Below, one piece after another: positions 1-9,745 of a DNA stretch of 64,000 bases. Origin of the DNA: Delftia tsuruhatensis NBRC 16741 (GTDB lineage: Bacteria; Pseudomonadota; Gammaproteobacteria; Burkholderiales; Burkholderiaceae_C). Position 1 is the first letter of the stretch. Every line of letters starts with the position of its first letter. The position numbers and the translations under genes are program-made. The DNA lies in the NCBI RefSeq assembly GCF_001571325.1, contig NZ_BCTO01000040.1, forward strand, positions 1-64,000. Reading direction: 5' to 3'. A model generated the notes under the pieces. That model was given only the letters and a program-made list of their open reading frames with translations. It searched no databases and was not told the DNA's origin.

Positions 1-1
1 T

Positions 2-3000
2 GGGCGGGTGGGGAAATTCCTCGAGAACAAGGACGGCGCCGTAGGGCTCAGGTTCAAGGATGCCCGGGAGGTAACAAGCGGCTGGTATTCGGACGCAACC
101 CAAGAAGCTGAGCGCAAGGTCCAGCAGGCTGATGGGATTGTCGACAAAACGGTAGCGGCGATTCAAAACCCAAGCGTTATTGCCAAAGCCGTTGGAACGT
201 CGCTTGGCGCCATGGGTGCGGGCGGGGCGGTCGCGCGGGGTATCGCGGCCATTCCCAAGGTGGCTGCGATGGGAGCGCGCGGCGCGGCTGCTGCTGGCGC
301 GCTGGGTGAGGGTGTCGTGGGCGCGGGCTCTGCGGCCGAGCAGATCCGCCAGGAAACAGATGACGGGCTGCTCTCGCCGGGCCAGGCTGCGGCGGCGGCA
401 GCCACGGGAGCGGCCACTGCGGGCTTCGGATATGCCGGTGGGCGCGTGGCGCAGCGCCTGGGCATTGGTGATGCCGAGACCATGCTGGCCCAGGGCAACA
501 AGGGCATTGCCAAGCAGTTTGCCGATGACGCGGCCACGGCGGCCGCCAATCCTCTGCTGCAGCAGCGCGCGGTCAAGAGCATTCCCCGGCAGGTGATCGA
601 AGGCGCCATCTCCGAAGGCTTCCTCGAGGAGTTGCCGCAGTCGGTTGCCGAACAGATCTTCCAGAACCTGGCCCTGGGAAAGGACTGGTCCCAGGATGTG
701 GATACGGCGGTGGTGCTGGGCACGCTGTCGGGCGCGGCCATGGGCGGCGGCGCGGCGGGGTATCGGGCGATGCGAGAGCCACGGGTGCCTGCTGGTCAGC
801 CGGGCGATGCTGCCGCCCAGCCCCCGGATGCCGGCGCAGAGCCCGTGGGCCTGCCCGATGTTGCAACCTACGGGCCGGCCATCGACCAGATGGTGCGGCC
901 GGAAAACCAGCAGCAGTACCGAGATGCACTGGCACGCGCTCAGGATGAATCCCTGTCCCCAGAAGAGCGAAAAGCCGCAGCGGATTCGCTGCACCAGGCG
1001 TTCAGCCCGGATCTGTTCCAGCAGGACAGCGAGAGCCAACCCGCTGGCGAAACGCCTTCTGGCCTGTCGAAAGTGCGCGATGAATTCATGCGGCAGCTGG
1101 CTGTCCAGCAAGAGCCGGTCATCGATGAAGCACGGCTGCGCGAGCAGGGCATCACGCCTGCGCCGCAACTTGATGCCGCGCGCATAGACGCTGCCGTCGG
1201 CGAACTGCGCCCGTCCGAGGCCATGGGCCTGGACCCTGCTGCCGGCTCCCTGTCTGCAGCTGCTGCCATTGCCGTGGACTCCGGCGCGGCGGCTCAGGCC
1301 CAGCAGGCCAGTGCCATGGCCCAGGCCGCAGAGCAGGCGGAACGCGCACCAGCCAAGAAGAAGGCGTCCGAGCGCCGGGTAACTGCAGATCCTGCCACCG
1401 GCGAGATCGCGGGCGGGGCCATGGCCACCTGGACAGATGAAGACCTGTCCAACGCATTCCGCTCTGCCCAGGCCAAGAACGTGCGCCTGCAGCTGGCGCG
1501 CGAGCTGTCGCGCCGCCGCGCCGAGCGTGACCAGCAGACCCCGGCCACCGCGCCGGCCGCATCCGCAAATCCATCCACCCAGCAAGGAAGCATCGATGGC
1601 ACACAAGCCGATCAAGCCCAGCCGCCGCGCGCGGAATCTTCGCCGGCAGCAGGAGCGCAGGGAGCGCCGGTTGCACGTCCTGGCCCTGCGCAGGGGCTGA
1701 CCAATGGCACCACCTCGTCTCAGCACGATGGCTCGCAAGCAGGTGCGGCGCCAGGCCCGCAGGCTCAAGCGCCAGTCCAAACCCCTGCCCAGCGCATCGA
1801 CGCTGGGCGCGCGGCCTGGGCCAGCATGCCCACCGCAGAGCGCAAGGCCCTGGCCAAGCGTGTGGGCGGTGTAAACGCTGCCATCAAAGGAAGTCTCCAC
1901 GGCGCGCGCTGGGAGAACCTGAATGCGGAGCTGCAGCTCCGTCTTGCTGACGCCATGCAAGCGCAAGGAGCAACCAATGATTCAACCGCACCTGCAGTAC
2001 GGCTGGCAGATGAACGCCCAGCAGGCCCTTCGGCTGCTGCGGAGGCTGGGGGCGGTGAGCCGGCAGGACGCGCGGCAGATGCGCAGCCTGCTGGGCCGCG
2101 AGGTGGAAGTGCCGGACAGCCTGCTGCCGGCGTGCAATCTGCTGTACTTGGCCGAAGTGGCGCCAGCGAACAGGCTGCCGCTGTAGCGCCTGCTGCTGCG
2201 CCAGCGCCCACGGCGGGCGAGCAGCAGGCCGTGGCCATCGCCAAGGAAGGGAACGACGCGCGGCGCGCCCAGCTGCTGGCCGCCAGCGAACGCTGGACCA
2301 GCATGCCGGCGGCCGAGCGCCAGGCGGTGGCCAAGGCCGCGAAGGGGTTGAACGCCCCGGCCCGCGCCGGGGCCCACACGCGGGCATGGGCTGACCTGGC
2401 GCCCAAGGTACGCGAGAAGCTGGCCGCCGCCATGCCCGATGCTGCTGCAGCACCTGCAGCACCTGCAGTCGTGGAAGCAGCTGCGCGGGAGGCGGCCACC
2501 AGCCAAGCCAACGACCTGCCCGAGCCCACCGATGCCCAGAAGGAGGCGGGCAACTACAAGAAGGGTCACGTCCGCCTGAACGGCCTGGACATCAGCATCG
2601 AGAACCCGGCCGGCAGCCGCCGCCGGCCCGAATGGCCTCCGCTGCAGAACCACTACGGCTACTTCAAGGGTTCCGTGGGCGCGGACAAGGACCATGTGGA
2701 CGTGTTCATGACCGACCGTGCGAGCGATCCGGACCTGCCGGTGTTCGTCGTGGACCAGGTGAACCGAGATGGCTCGTTCGATGAGCACAAGGTGGTGCTG
2801 GGCGTGGCCGACGAGGCCGACGCGCGGGCAGCCTACCTGGGCAACTACGAGAAGGGGTGGACTGGCCTCGGCGCGATCACGCAGATGACGCAGGACGAAT
2901 TCAAGACCTGGCTGCGTGATCCGGCGAAGACGAAGAAGCCGGCCGGCACGCTGCCCGGCGCAGCGCCTGCAACAACGAAGAAGCCGCGCGGCGTCCTGGC

Positions 3001-6000
3001 CAAGAAGGCAGCCGCTGAGGAGGCCGCCCGCGCCGACTACTTCACCCCGGGCAACATCGTGAAGGGCTACGGGGATAGCCATGTCCGCGTGGTCTCGTAC
3101 ACGCCCGCCAATGCCGATGGCGTCTGGAGCGTGACGGTGCGCCAGGTGGAGAAGCAGGGATCGGGCTGGCAGGATGTGTCGGGCGTGCGCGAGCGCACCC
3201 ATGCCACGCAGCCCAGCGCACGCGAATTGAAGGCCGGGCCGGTGGAGCGCACCGAGGAACTGCCGTTCCGCCGTGGCGAATCCGATGGCCAGGGCCTGAC
3301 CGATGACCAGATGGCCAACCTGCTGCGCATCATGCGGCCCGAGCCGACGGCGTTTTCCGATGCTGCGCGCGCCCAGGCCGTGGGCCAGGTGCGCGAGACG
3401 GTGGATGCCATCCGCAAGGGTTGGAGCAACGGGCCGGAAGTCGTGGTGGCCTTCGACATGAACGATCCGGCCGTGCCCGAGGCGGCGCGGCGCGCGGATT
3501 TGCGCCAGCGCAGCGGCGGCGCCAGTGGCGCGCCCGAGGGCTTCTACTGGCGCGGCAAGGCTTACCTGCTGGCCAGCAAGCTGAACACGCCCGCCGACGC
3601 GGCGCGCGTGCTGCATCACGAGGTGCTGGGCCACCACGGCCTGCGCGGCATGTTCGGGCCGGAGCTGAACAAGATCCTCAACCAGGTGGCCACCATGCGC
3701 CAGGCAGAGGTGGCGGCCAAGATCAAGGAATACGGCCTGCGTGGCGTCACTGACCTGAGCCGGCGCCATGCGGCCGAGGAAGTGCTGGCAGAGATGGCCG
3801 AGAAGACGCCGCAGCTGCATTTCGTTCGCCGGGCCGTGGCCGCCATCCGCAACTGGCTGCGGGCCAACGTGCCGGGGTTCAAGAATCTCAAGCTGTCGGA
3901 TGCCGACATCATCCAGGGCTACATCCTGCCGGCGCGAGATTTCGTGGAGCGCGGGCAGCGTGCCGCTACCGACCGCATCGACCCTGTGTTCAGCCGGTCG
4001 GACTCGCCAGCCGCCACGCCGGACGCCATCATCGGCAGCACGCTCGGCAGCGCATCGAAGCATCCCGACTACGCTGCGGCAAAGGCGGGAGAGGTCGAGG
4101 CCGCCACGCGGCTGGCCGTGGACCTCGTGACGCCCGAGATGGTGGCGAAGGTGGCCGCTGCGCTGGGTGGTGCGCGACCGCGTGTGCTTCCGGTGGCAGC
4201 GGAGGAATCCTCGGGTCGCAACAAGATTCCGCGCGCCGTGGCCGAAGTCCTGGCGGCACGCCTTGGCCTGGAAACGGCGACGGGCATCGTGCAGGCGAAC
4301 CGTGCACAGCGCACGGGTCTTGATGGGCTGGACCGCATCTTCGCGCCTGTGGACTTTGCTGGCACGGTCGAGCCGGGCGACTACCTTCTGGTGGATGACA
4401 CTCTCACGCAAGGCGGCACCTTCGCTGCGCTGGCCAGCCACATCCGCGAGGGCGGTGGCAACGTTTCCGCCGTGGTTGCGTTGACCGGCAAGCAGTACAG
4501 TGCAAAAATCCAGCCCTCTCCCGAAACCCTGGCCTCCCTCCGTCAAAAACATGGTGACCTCGAAGACCAATTCCGCACGGCCACAGGCTACGGCTTCGAC
4601 GCGCTCACCGAGTCCGAAGCCCGATACCTCGCGCGATTCGAGCCGGCTGAGCGACTCCGAGATCGAATCGCTGAAGAAGGACGACGCGCAGGCGAGCGAG
4701 CAGATCAAGGCAATCCTCGCCAAGGCGATGCAGGCGACGAACTGAGCTTCAGCCGCTCGCGGCTTTCGGAGATCAAGGACAGCGCTCTGGACCAGCTCCA
4801 GAAGACGATGTCCCACCCGGGCAAGGTCTCTGTCTGGGACAAGACCATCGGCACGATGCGCCACTTGGCCGAGCGTGCGCCAGCCTTCAAGCCGGTCTAC
4901 GAAACCGCCCAGCGCAACATCGATGACGTTTCCATGCTGGCCAACGATGCGGCCGACCGGGCGCCGCGCCTGCTGCCGCGTGTGGACACCATCGGCGATC
5001 TGGTGGGCAAAAACCGAAAGACCCCCGTCTCGGCGGCCGACAACAAGGCCGTGGCGAAGCCTCTCTTCGAGGGCACGCTGCTGTGGGGCAGGGACGTGGA
5101 CGGCAAGGCCGTGCTGGTGGACGAGCTGACCAAGAAGTACGGCAACCTGCCCGCCGATGACAAGGCCCAACTGCTGCTGCGCGCCGGCCGCCTGGACGAC
5201 CGCATGCTGCGCGCCTGGCGCGGGCTGCCGCTGGCCCAGTATGAAGCGCTGGTGAATTCTCGCTTCGAGAGCAAGATGCTCAAGGCCGGCGCGGTATGGA
5301 CGGATGCCGAACTGCAGACGATGTTTGGCGCGACGCCCAACCAGATCGCGCTGTACCGCGAGGCGCGCGCGGCCATCGACCGCTCCATCGACATGACCGC
5401 ACGGGCGGACATGATGCGCGCGCTGGGCGACGAGTACGCTGGCATGCGTGACTTGGTGCTGGATGCGCCCAAGCTCTCGGACGCTCTGGAGCTTCTGACC
5501 ACCACGCTGCAACACGACGCCAAGGCCAAGCCGGAGCTGGCCGACCGGCTGCTGCAGCTGAACAACCTGGTGGTGGACCGTGCCGCCACGGCCAAGGATC
5601 TGCAGGACGCCGGGTATGCGCCGCTATCGCGCTTCGGCCGGTACACGCTGGACGTGGTGGATCAGGATGGCAATCGCCAGTACTTCGGCATGTACGAGAC
5701 CATGAAGGACGCCAACCTGGCCATGATCCAGATGGCCCAGGCCTTCCCCGGCGCCGTGATAACCCAGGGCACGATGAGCCAGCAGTCCTTCAAGCTGTTC
5801 GCTGGCATCACGCCCGAGACGCTGGAAATTTTCAAGGACATGGTGGTGGGCAAGGAGGCCGACGCGGCCACGCGCAAGGTGTTCGATGAATACCTGAAGC
5901 TGACCAAGAACAACCACAGCGCCTTAAAGCGCCTGATCCAGCGAAAGGGCATCGAGGGCTACAGCGAAGACGTGGGCCGCGTGGTGGCCAACTTCATCTA

Positions 6001-7630
6001 TAGCAATGCGCGCCAGGGCGCGGCGGGCCTGAATGCCGGCACCATGGATCGCGCGATCAACGACATCCCGAAGGAACAGGGCGAGCTGAAGGACCTGGCC
6101 ATGGGCCTGCGCAGCTACATCCGCGATCCCCAGGAAGAGGGCCAGGCCGTGCGAGGCATGCTGTTCGCGCAGTACCTGGGCGGCTCGCTGGCTTCGGCCG
6201 CCGTGAACATGACCCAGCCCTTTGCGGTGACGCTACCCTGGCTCAGCCAGTTCGGCGGCATCCGTGCGGCCAGCGGCCAGATGGCGCGGGCGCTGAAGGA
6301 TATGGGCACGCGCGGCATGAAGTACGAGACTGACCTGGCCCACGCGCTGAAGTCCGCCGAGGACGACGGCGTGGTCTCGCCACAGGAAGTGCACCAGCTC
6401 ATGGCCCAGGCGCGCGGCGCGGGCGGCCTGCGCTCTGGTGACGGTACGCGGGCCGGGGATGCGCGCGCGGCGGCCGGCAATGCCTGGGAGCGCGCCAAGG
6501 TGGCCTGGGGCCAGCCCTTCGCCCTGGCCGAGCAGTTCAACCGGCGCTCCACTTTCATCGCAGCCTTCCGCATCGCCAAGGCCCAGGGCATGGATGATCC
6601 GGGCGCCTTTGCGCGCAAGGCGGTGCTGGAAACGCAGTTCGTCTATTCCAAGGCCAACAAGCCCCAGTGGGCGCGCGGCGCGGTAGCCGGCACTCTTTTT
6701 ACGTTTAAAACGTATAGCGTCTCCTACCTGGAGCTGATGCAGCGCATGTGGAAGCAGGGCGGCCCGGAGGGCAAGCGCGCCGTGGGCTGGGCCCTGGCCA
6801 TGCTGCTGCTGATGGGCGGCGCCGGCGGCGTGCCCTTCATGGAAGACGCCGAGGACCTGATCGACGGCGTGGGCCAGATGATGGGCTACAACCTCAGTTC
6901 CAAGCAGTGGCGCAAGGAGGCGCTAGCCGGCATCGTGGGCAAGGAGCTGGCCGAGTTCCTCGAGCAGGGCGTCTCTGGCCTGCCCGGTGCTCCCATCGAC
7001 GTGTCCGGGCGCTTGGGCATGGGCAACCTGCTGCCCGGCACCGGCCTGCTGCTGACCAAGCAAGGCCGCGAGCGGGATCTACTCGAGGTGGTGGGGCCCG
7101 CGGGCGATCTGGTGATGCGTGGCTTCAAGGCCGGTGGTAAGGCGCTCACGGGCGATTTCGGCGGTGCTGCGCTGGAGGTGTCTCCCACGGCGGTGCGCAA
7201 TGCGTTCAAGGGCGCGGACATGGCCGCCAGCGGCATGTACAAGGACACCAAGGGCTACAAAGTGATCGACACCACGCTGGCCGAGGCTGTGGCCAAGGCT
7301 GTCGGCTTTCAGCCCAAGAGCGTGGCTGAGATCCAGGAAGCCAACAGCTTCATGCAGCGAGCCAAGAGCTTCTACAGCCTGACCAGCAGCGAGATAAAGG
7401 CGCAGTGGGCGGATGCGCTGTTCCGCAAGGACGAGGGCGCCCTGGCGCGCGTGCGCGCACGGCTGGCCGATTGGAATCAGAACAATCCAGAGCAGCCCAT
7501 CGTCGTCAAGATGCCCGACGTGTGGAAGAAGGTGCGCGAGATGGGCAAGGATCGCATTGACCGTATCGCGGACAACTCGCCCAAGGCGCTGCGTCAGCAA
7601 ATGCGTGAGATGGCTGCGGAGGCACGGTAA
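2..7630 (+). CDS. Giant phage polyvalent protein (PLxRFG type), 5'-incomplete
   Basis: The reading frame is open to the left edge, so the true N-terminus is missing; residues below count from the GTG at 8. About 2,540 residues are visible. The first ~850 are Ala/Gln/Pro-rich and low in complexity. Residues ~855-975 resemble the pyrophosphatase-like domain of polyvalent proteins (HYGYFKG, then DKDHVDVF). H1204-E1205-V-L-G-H1209 is an HExxGH metallopeptidase-like motif. LLVDDTLTQGGT (1460-1471) looks like a phosphoribosyltransferase PRPP loop. PLSRFG (1872-1877) is the PLxRFG signature. The rest is mostly helical with a hydrophobic stretch near 2260-2280. Known biology: such proteins are packaged in phage heads or carried by conjugative elements and are thought to enter the cell with the DNA to counter defences or condition the host. 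I infer a virion-internal, injected protein. Which domains are catalytically active cannot be told from sequence. Confidence 0.85.
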   Translation, partial: GRVGKFLENKDGAVGLRFKDAREVTSGWYSDATQEAERKVQQADGIVDKTVAAIQNPSVIAKAVGTSLGAMGAGGAVARGIAAIPKVAAMGARGAAAAGALGEGVVGAGSAAEQIRQETDDGLLSPGQAAAAAATGAATAGFGYAGGRVAQRLGIGDAETMLAQGNKGIAKQFADDAATAAANPLLQQRAVKSIPRQVIEGAISEGFLEELPQSVAEQIFQNLALGKDWSQDVDTAVVLGTLSGAAMGGGAAGYRAMREPRVPAGQPGDAAAQPPDAGAEPVGLPDVATYGPAIDQMVRPENQQQYRDALARAQDESLSPEERKAAADSLHQAFSPDLFQQDSESQPAGETPSGLSKVRDEFMRQLAVQQEPVIDEARLREQGITPAPQLDAARIDAAVGELRPSEAMGLDPAAGSLSAAAAIAVDSGAAAQAQQASAMAQAAEQAERAPAKKKASERRVTADPATGEIAGGAMATWTDEDLSNAFRSAQAKNVRLQLARELSRRRAERDQQTPATAPAASANPSTQQGSIDGTQADQAQPPRAESSPAAGAQGAPVARPGPAQGLTNGTTSSQHDGSQAGAAPGPQAQAPVQTPAQRIDAGRAAWASMPTAERKALAKRVGGVNAAIKGSLHGARWENLNAELQLRLADAMQAQGATNDSTAPAVRLADERPAGPSAAAEAGGGEPAGRAADAQPAGPRGGSAGQPAAGVQSAVLGRSGASEQAAAVAPAAAPAPTAGEQQAVAIAKEGNDARRAQLLAASERWTSMPAAERQAVAKAAKGLNAPARAGAHTRAWADLAPKVREKLAAAMPDAAAAPAAPAVVEAAAREAATSQANDLPEPTDAQKEAGNYKKGHVRLNGLDISIENPAGSRRRPEWPPLQNHYGYFKGSVGADKDHVDVFMTDRASDPDLPVFVVDQVNRDGSFDEHKVVLGVADEADARAAYLGNYEKGWTGLGAITQMTQDEFKTWLRDPAKTKKPAGTLPGAAPATTKKPRGVLAKKAAAEEAARADYFTPGNIVKGYGDSHVRVVSYTPANADGVWSVTVRQVEKQGSGWQDVSGVRERTHATQPSARELKAGPVERTEELPFRRGESDGQGLTDDQMANLLRIMRPEPTAFSDAARAQAVGQVRETVDAIRKGWSNGPEVVVAFDMNDPAVPEAARRADLRQRSGGASGAPEGFYWRGKAYLLASKLNTPADAARVLHHEVLGHHGLRGMFGPELNKILNQVATMRQAEVAAKIKEYGLRGVTDLSRRHAAEEVLAEMAEKTPQLHFVRRAVAAIRNWLRANVPGFKNLKLSDADIIQGYILPARDFVERGQRAATDRIDPVFSRSDSPAATPDAIIGSTLGSASKHPDYAAAKAGEVEAATRLAVDLVTPEMVAKVAAALGGARPRVLPVAAEESSGRNKIPRAVAEVLAARLGLETATGIVQANRAQRTGLDGLDRIFAPVDFAGTVEPGDYLLVDDTLTQGGTFAALASHIREGGGNVSAVVALTGKQYSAKIQPSPETLASLRQKHGDLEDQFRTATGYGFDALTESEARYLARFEPAERLRDRIAEEGRRAGERADQGNPRQGDAGDELSFSRSRLSEIKDSALDQLQKTMSHPGKVSVWDKTIGTMRHLAERAPAFKPVYETAQRNIDDVSMLANDAADRAPRLLPRVDTIGDLVGKNRKTPVSAADNKAVAKPLFEGTLLWGRDVDGKAVLVDELTKKYGNLPADDKAQLLLRAGRLDDRMLRAWRGLPLAQYEALVNSRFESKMLKAGAVWTDAELQTMFGATPNQIALYREARAAIDRSIDMTARADMMRALGDEYAGMRDLVLDAPKLSDALELLTTTLQHDAKAKPELADRLLQLNNLVVDRAATAKDLQDAGYAPLSRFGRYTLDVVDQDGNRQYFGMYETMKDANLAMIQMAQAFPGAVITQGTMSQQSFKLFAGITPETLEIFKDMVVGKEADAATRKVFDEYLKLTKNNHSALKRLIQRKGIEGYSEDVGRVVANFIYSNARQGAAGLNAGTMDRAINDIPKEQGELKDLAMGLRSYIRDPQEEGQAVRGMLFAQYLGGSLASAAVNMTQPFAVTLPWLSQFGGIRAASGQMARALKDMGTRGMKYETDLAHALKSAEDDGVVSPQEVHQLMAQARGAGGLRSGDGTRAGDARAAAGNAWERAKVAWGQPFALAEQFNRRSTFIAAFRIAKAQGMDDPGAFARKAVLETQFVYSKANKPQWARGAVAGTLFTFKTYSVSYLELMQRMWKQGGPEGKRAVGWALAMLLLMGGAGGVPFMEDAEDLIDGVGQMMGYNLSSKQWRKEALAGIVGKELAEFLEQGVSGLPGAPIDVSGRLGMGNLLPGTGLLLTKQGRERDLLEVVGPAGDLVMRGFKAGGKALTGDFGGAALEVSPTAVRNAFKGADMAASGMYKDTKGYKVIDTTLAEAVAKAVGFQPKSVAEIQEANSFMQRAKSFYSLTSSEIKAQWADALFRKDEGALARVRARLADWNQNNPEQPIVVKMPDVWKKVREMGKDRIDRIADNSPKALRQQMREMAAEAR

Positions 7631-7770
7631 TGCACAGCGGGGATCGGCGCACTACCTGGTGGGTGAAGCCCACGGCGCCGAGCCCCAGGATGATGAGCCA
7701 GTAGGTCTCAATCATCGAGCGGCGCTCGGCGAGTGGATCGGTCTTAGCGAGGTTCAAGAACGTGCCAGAT

Positions 7771-8520
7771 TCAGTTTTTCCGCATTCTGAATAGCCCGTC
7801 ACCTTGATATGCTCCGCAGCGCCCTTGTCTCGGGATCGTGCCAGCGTAAGGTAGTGATCCGGTAGTATTAATCCAGCTCCACCCATTCATGTTGAATGTC
7901 GAGCAGACATATATTTCCGCACCCTTGGGTAGATTTCGAGTATCTCTTATATAGTAGGTGGTGTTAAATGTGTAGTCTGGGCATCCTCCAGCCTCAGTGC
8001 GGTACACGGCCATTCCCCATGGGAGATTGGTGTGGCAGCTCTTGCTCAAATCGCCACCATCAACTACTTGAAACTCGCGCCATGCCACCCATGATGGACT
8101 TGCGGTAGTTTGGAGAATGATTGTTCTGACAGGGATTTCCTTCAGATTTTTGTATTCGATCCACTTGTTGTCTTCCGTGTACCCCGAGATTTCTCCAAAG
8201 TGAAACCACTCGCCTGCGTCATTTCGCCCCCAAACATGATGGACAGTATTGCCTGCTGGATTTTGCGAGGGAAGCATGCGCAATTTCAAGAAGACTCTCT
8301 CGGAACCGAGGTCAATATCTATCCACTGAGTAGGGCCTCCTCCAGCATTCCATGAGGTATTTGGATTGCCATCCGCCGCTTTCGTCATGTCGGCAACGTT
8401 GCCGGACGCGTTGGTGATTGAGATCGGCAGCAGCACGCCGGGGCTTTGTGCGGATGCACCCGCCGCGAACATTGCAGCAGCTGTTCCAATTGACGCAGCC
8501 ACCAACTTGAATGATTTCAT
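7771..8520 (-). CDS. Secreted discoidin (F5/8 type C)-like protein, probable prophage moron
   Basis: The 249-residue protein starts with a signal peptide (Lys-rich start, hydrophobic core, cleavage near AGASA-Q). Residues ~30-150 look like a discoidin/F5-8C beta-sandwich, with a DGNPNTSW loop and a WIDIDLG strand, a fold usually used for binding carbohydrate or lipid. The C-terminal ~90 residues contain four cysteines that could form disulfides. The ATG at 8520 is preferred to an upstream TTG at 8526 because GGAGGAG lies 9 nt before the ATG. It is transcribed against the flanking virion genes, and both it and its upstream region look visibly richer in A/T than those genes, as expected of a lysogenic-conversion cargo gene. 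The substrate and any effect on the host are unknown. Confidence 0.7.
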   Translation of the reverse strand: MKSFKLVAASIGTAAAMFAAGASAQSPGVLLPISITNASGNVADMTKAADGNPNTSWNAGGGPTQWIDIDLGSERVFLKLRMLPSQNPAGNTVHHVWGRNDAGEWFHFGEISGYTEDNKWIEYKNLKEIPVRTIILQTTASPSWVAWREFQVVDGGDLSKSCHTNLPWGMAVYRTEAGGCPDYTFNTTYYIRDTRNLPKGAEIYVCSTFNMNGWSWINTTGSLPYAGTIPRQGRCGAYQGDGLFRMRKN

Positions 8521-8706
8521 TTGCAACTACTCCTCCAGTGTGTGAAGTCATGCATGCTAATAGAGTTTTGCCCTTGTATTTTTAGATTTCCCCTATTGAG
8601 CTGTGAATAAATTACTGCAACCTATTGGTTATTAAGCAAACTATTACTTTGCTAACTATTGGAGTAATGAAAATGTAATTGGTCGCACACTTTCGCGGAG
8701 CGCGTG

Positions 8707-8722
8707 CCCCGGCTAGGGTTCG
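8707..8722 (+). promoter_or_regulatory. Conserved phage element, copy A (CCCCGGCTAGGGTTCG)
   Basis: This 16-nt sequence recurs exactly at 17514-17529 and, with two changes, at 20319-20334. In each case it begins exactly 49 nt before an ATG. This copy stands before the first gene of the 8.7-17.5 kb structural block, directly after an AT-rich stretch (8560-8690). Possible roles are a phage late promoter, a transcript-processing site or a translation-control leader; the sequence alone does not decide. The 33 nt between element and ATG can fold into a GCCCG/CGGGC hairpin here. Confidence 0.55.
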
Positions 8723-8755
8723 ACCAATGGATGCACGCCCGGGAAACTGCGGGCC

Positions 8756-9745
8756 ATGCCATCCACCCCCAAGCCCATCGGCCCGTTCCCCCTCGGAATG
8801 GACAACCGCGCGCCCGACTTCAAGCTCGGGCTGCCCGAGGGCGCCGGCCACCTGCTGCGTGATGCGCTGAACGTCGATGTGACGGCCCAGGGCTCGCTCA
8901 AGACGCGAGGCGGTTATGCGTTGGCGGAGCAGGGCCTGGACTGCCATTCGGGCTGGTCGCCGCTCGATGGCTCCTATGGCCTGTACTGCGACAGCGGCGA
9001 TATCTTCCGCATCGATGTGGATGCCTCGGGCGCCACCACGCGCACCCAGGTCGCCGCGGGCTACGGCCGGGTCACGCCCGTGGTCTATGCCGAGGTCAAC
9101 GAGGCTGTGTACTTCACGGACGGCATCCGCGTAGGCTCCTACCACCCCGTGCCTGGCCCGACGCCGCGCTGGCTCGATGCCCAGCCGCAGGTCGTGGGCG
9201 ATGTGCAGTTCTCGGTCATGCCTGCAGGCAGCAGCATTGCCTACCAGGGCGGCCGGCTGCTGGTGGCTGTGGGATCGGCGCTGATCTACAGCGAGCCGTT
9301 TACGGCGGGCCTGCGCGACGAGTCGCGGGGCTTCGAGATTTTCCCGGCGCCCATCACCTGCATCGCGGCCGTGGAGGCCGGGGTGTTCGTGATGGCGGAC
9401 AAGACCTATTTCCTGGCCGGCGGCCTGCCGGCGCAGTCCATGCGCGCGGTGTTGCCGTACGGCGCGCTGCAGCAGCAGGCCGGGTATCGGCTCGCGGCCA
9501 CGGGTGGCACGGACGGCGCGCACTGGATGAGCACGCGCGGCATCGTCTCGGCGCGGCCCGACGGGTCGCTGGCCAACCTGCAGGCCGAGCACATCGCCAT
9601 GGATGCCTCGGGCGCTGGCGCAACGCTGTACCGCGAGGCCGACGGCATGCGCGCCATCGTGGCCACCCTCTCTCAATCCCCCAGCACTTCGGCCGGCGTG
9701 GGCTCCTATGCCCAGGCCCGGCTCGTTCGAAAGGCCCAGCCATGA
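8756..9745 (+). CDS. Phage structural protein, beta-rich, possible tail hub or propeller
   Basis: The protein has 329 residues, no signal peptide and no membrane segment. It is rich in short beta-strand patterns with repeated Gly-Asp turns. The N-terminal region (RDALNVDVTAQGSLKTRGGY, residues ~36-55) resembles the 'N-V-D, then R-x-G-Y' opening found in tail or DNA-stabilisation proteins of tailed phages. This family assignment is from memory of such motifs and is tentative. It is the first gene of the block that follows conserved element A, and its stop overlaps the next start by 4 nt (ATGA), so translation is probably coupled. No enzymatic motif was seen. Confidence 0.55.
   Translation: MPSTPKPIGPFPLGMDNRAPDFKLGLPEGAGHLLRDALNVDVTAQGSLKTRGGYALAEQGLDCHSGWSPLDGSYGLYCDSGDIFRIDVDASGATTRTQVAAGYGRVTPVVYAEVNEAVYFTDGIRVGSYHPVPGPTPRWLDAQPQVVGDVQFSVMPAGSSIAYQGGRLLVAVGSALIYSEPFTAGLRDESRGFEIFPAPITCIAAVEAGVFVMADKTYFLAGGLPAQSMRAVLPYGALQQQAGYRLAATGGTDGAHWMSTRGIVSARPDGSLANLQAEHIAMDASGAGATLYREADGMRAIVATLSQSPSTSAGVGSYAQARLVRKAQP

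Noticed and set aside
1982..5515. 1,177-residue open frame on the minus strand
   Set aside because: It is opposite the giant phage gene, has Arg/His/Gln-rich composition and no domain; a GC-rich shadow frame.
7506..7886. Minus-strand frame with a membrane-like stretch (ETYWLIILGLGAVGF)
   Set aside because: It overlaps both the end of the giant gene and the discoidin gene and has no convincing start site; the hydrophobic stretch alone is not enough.
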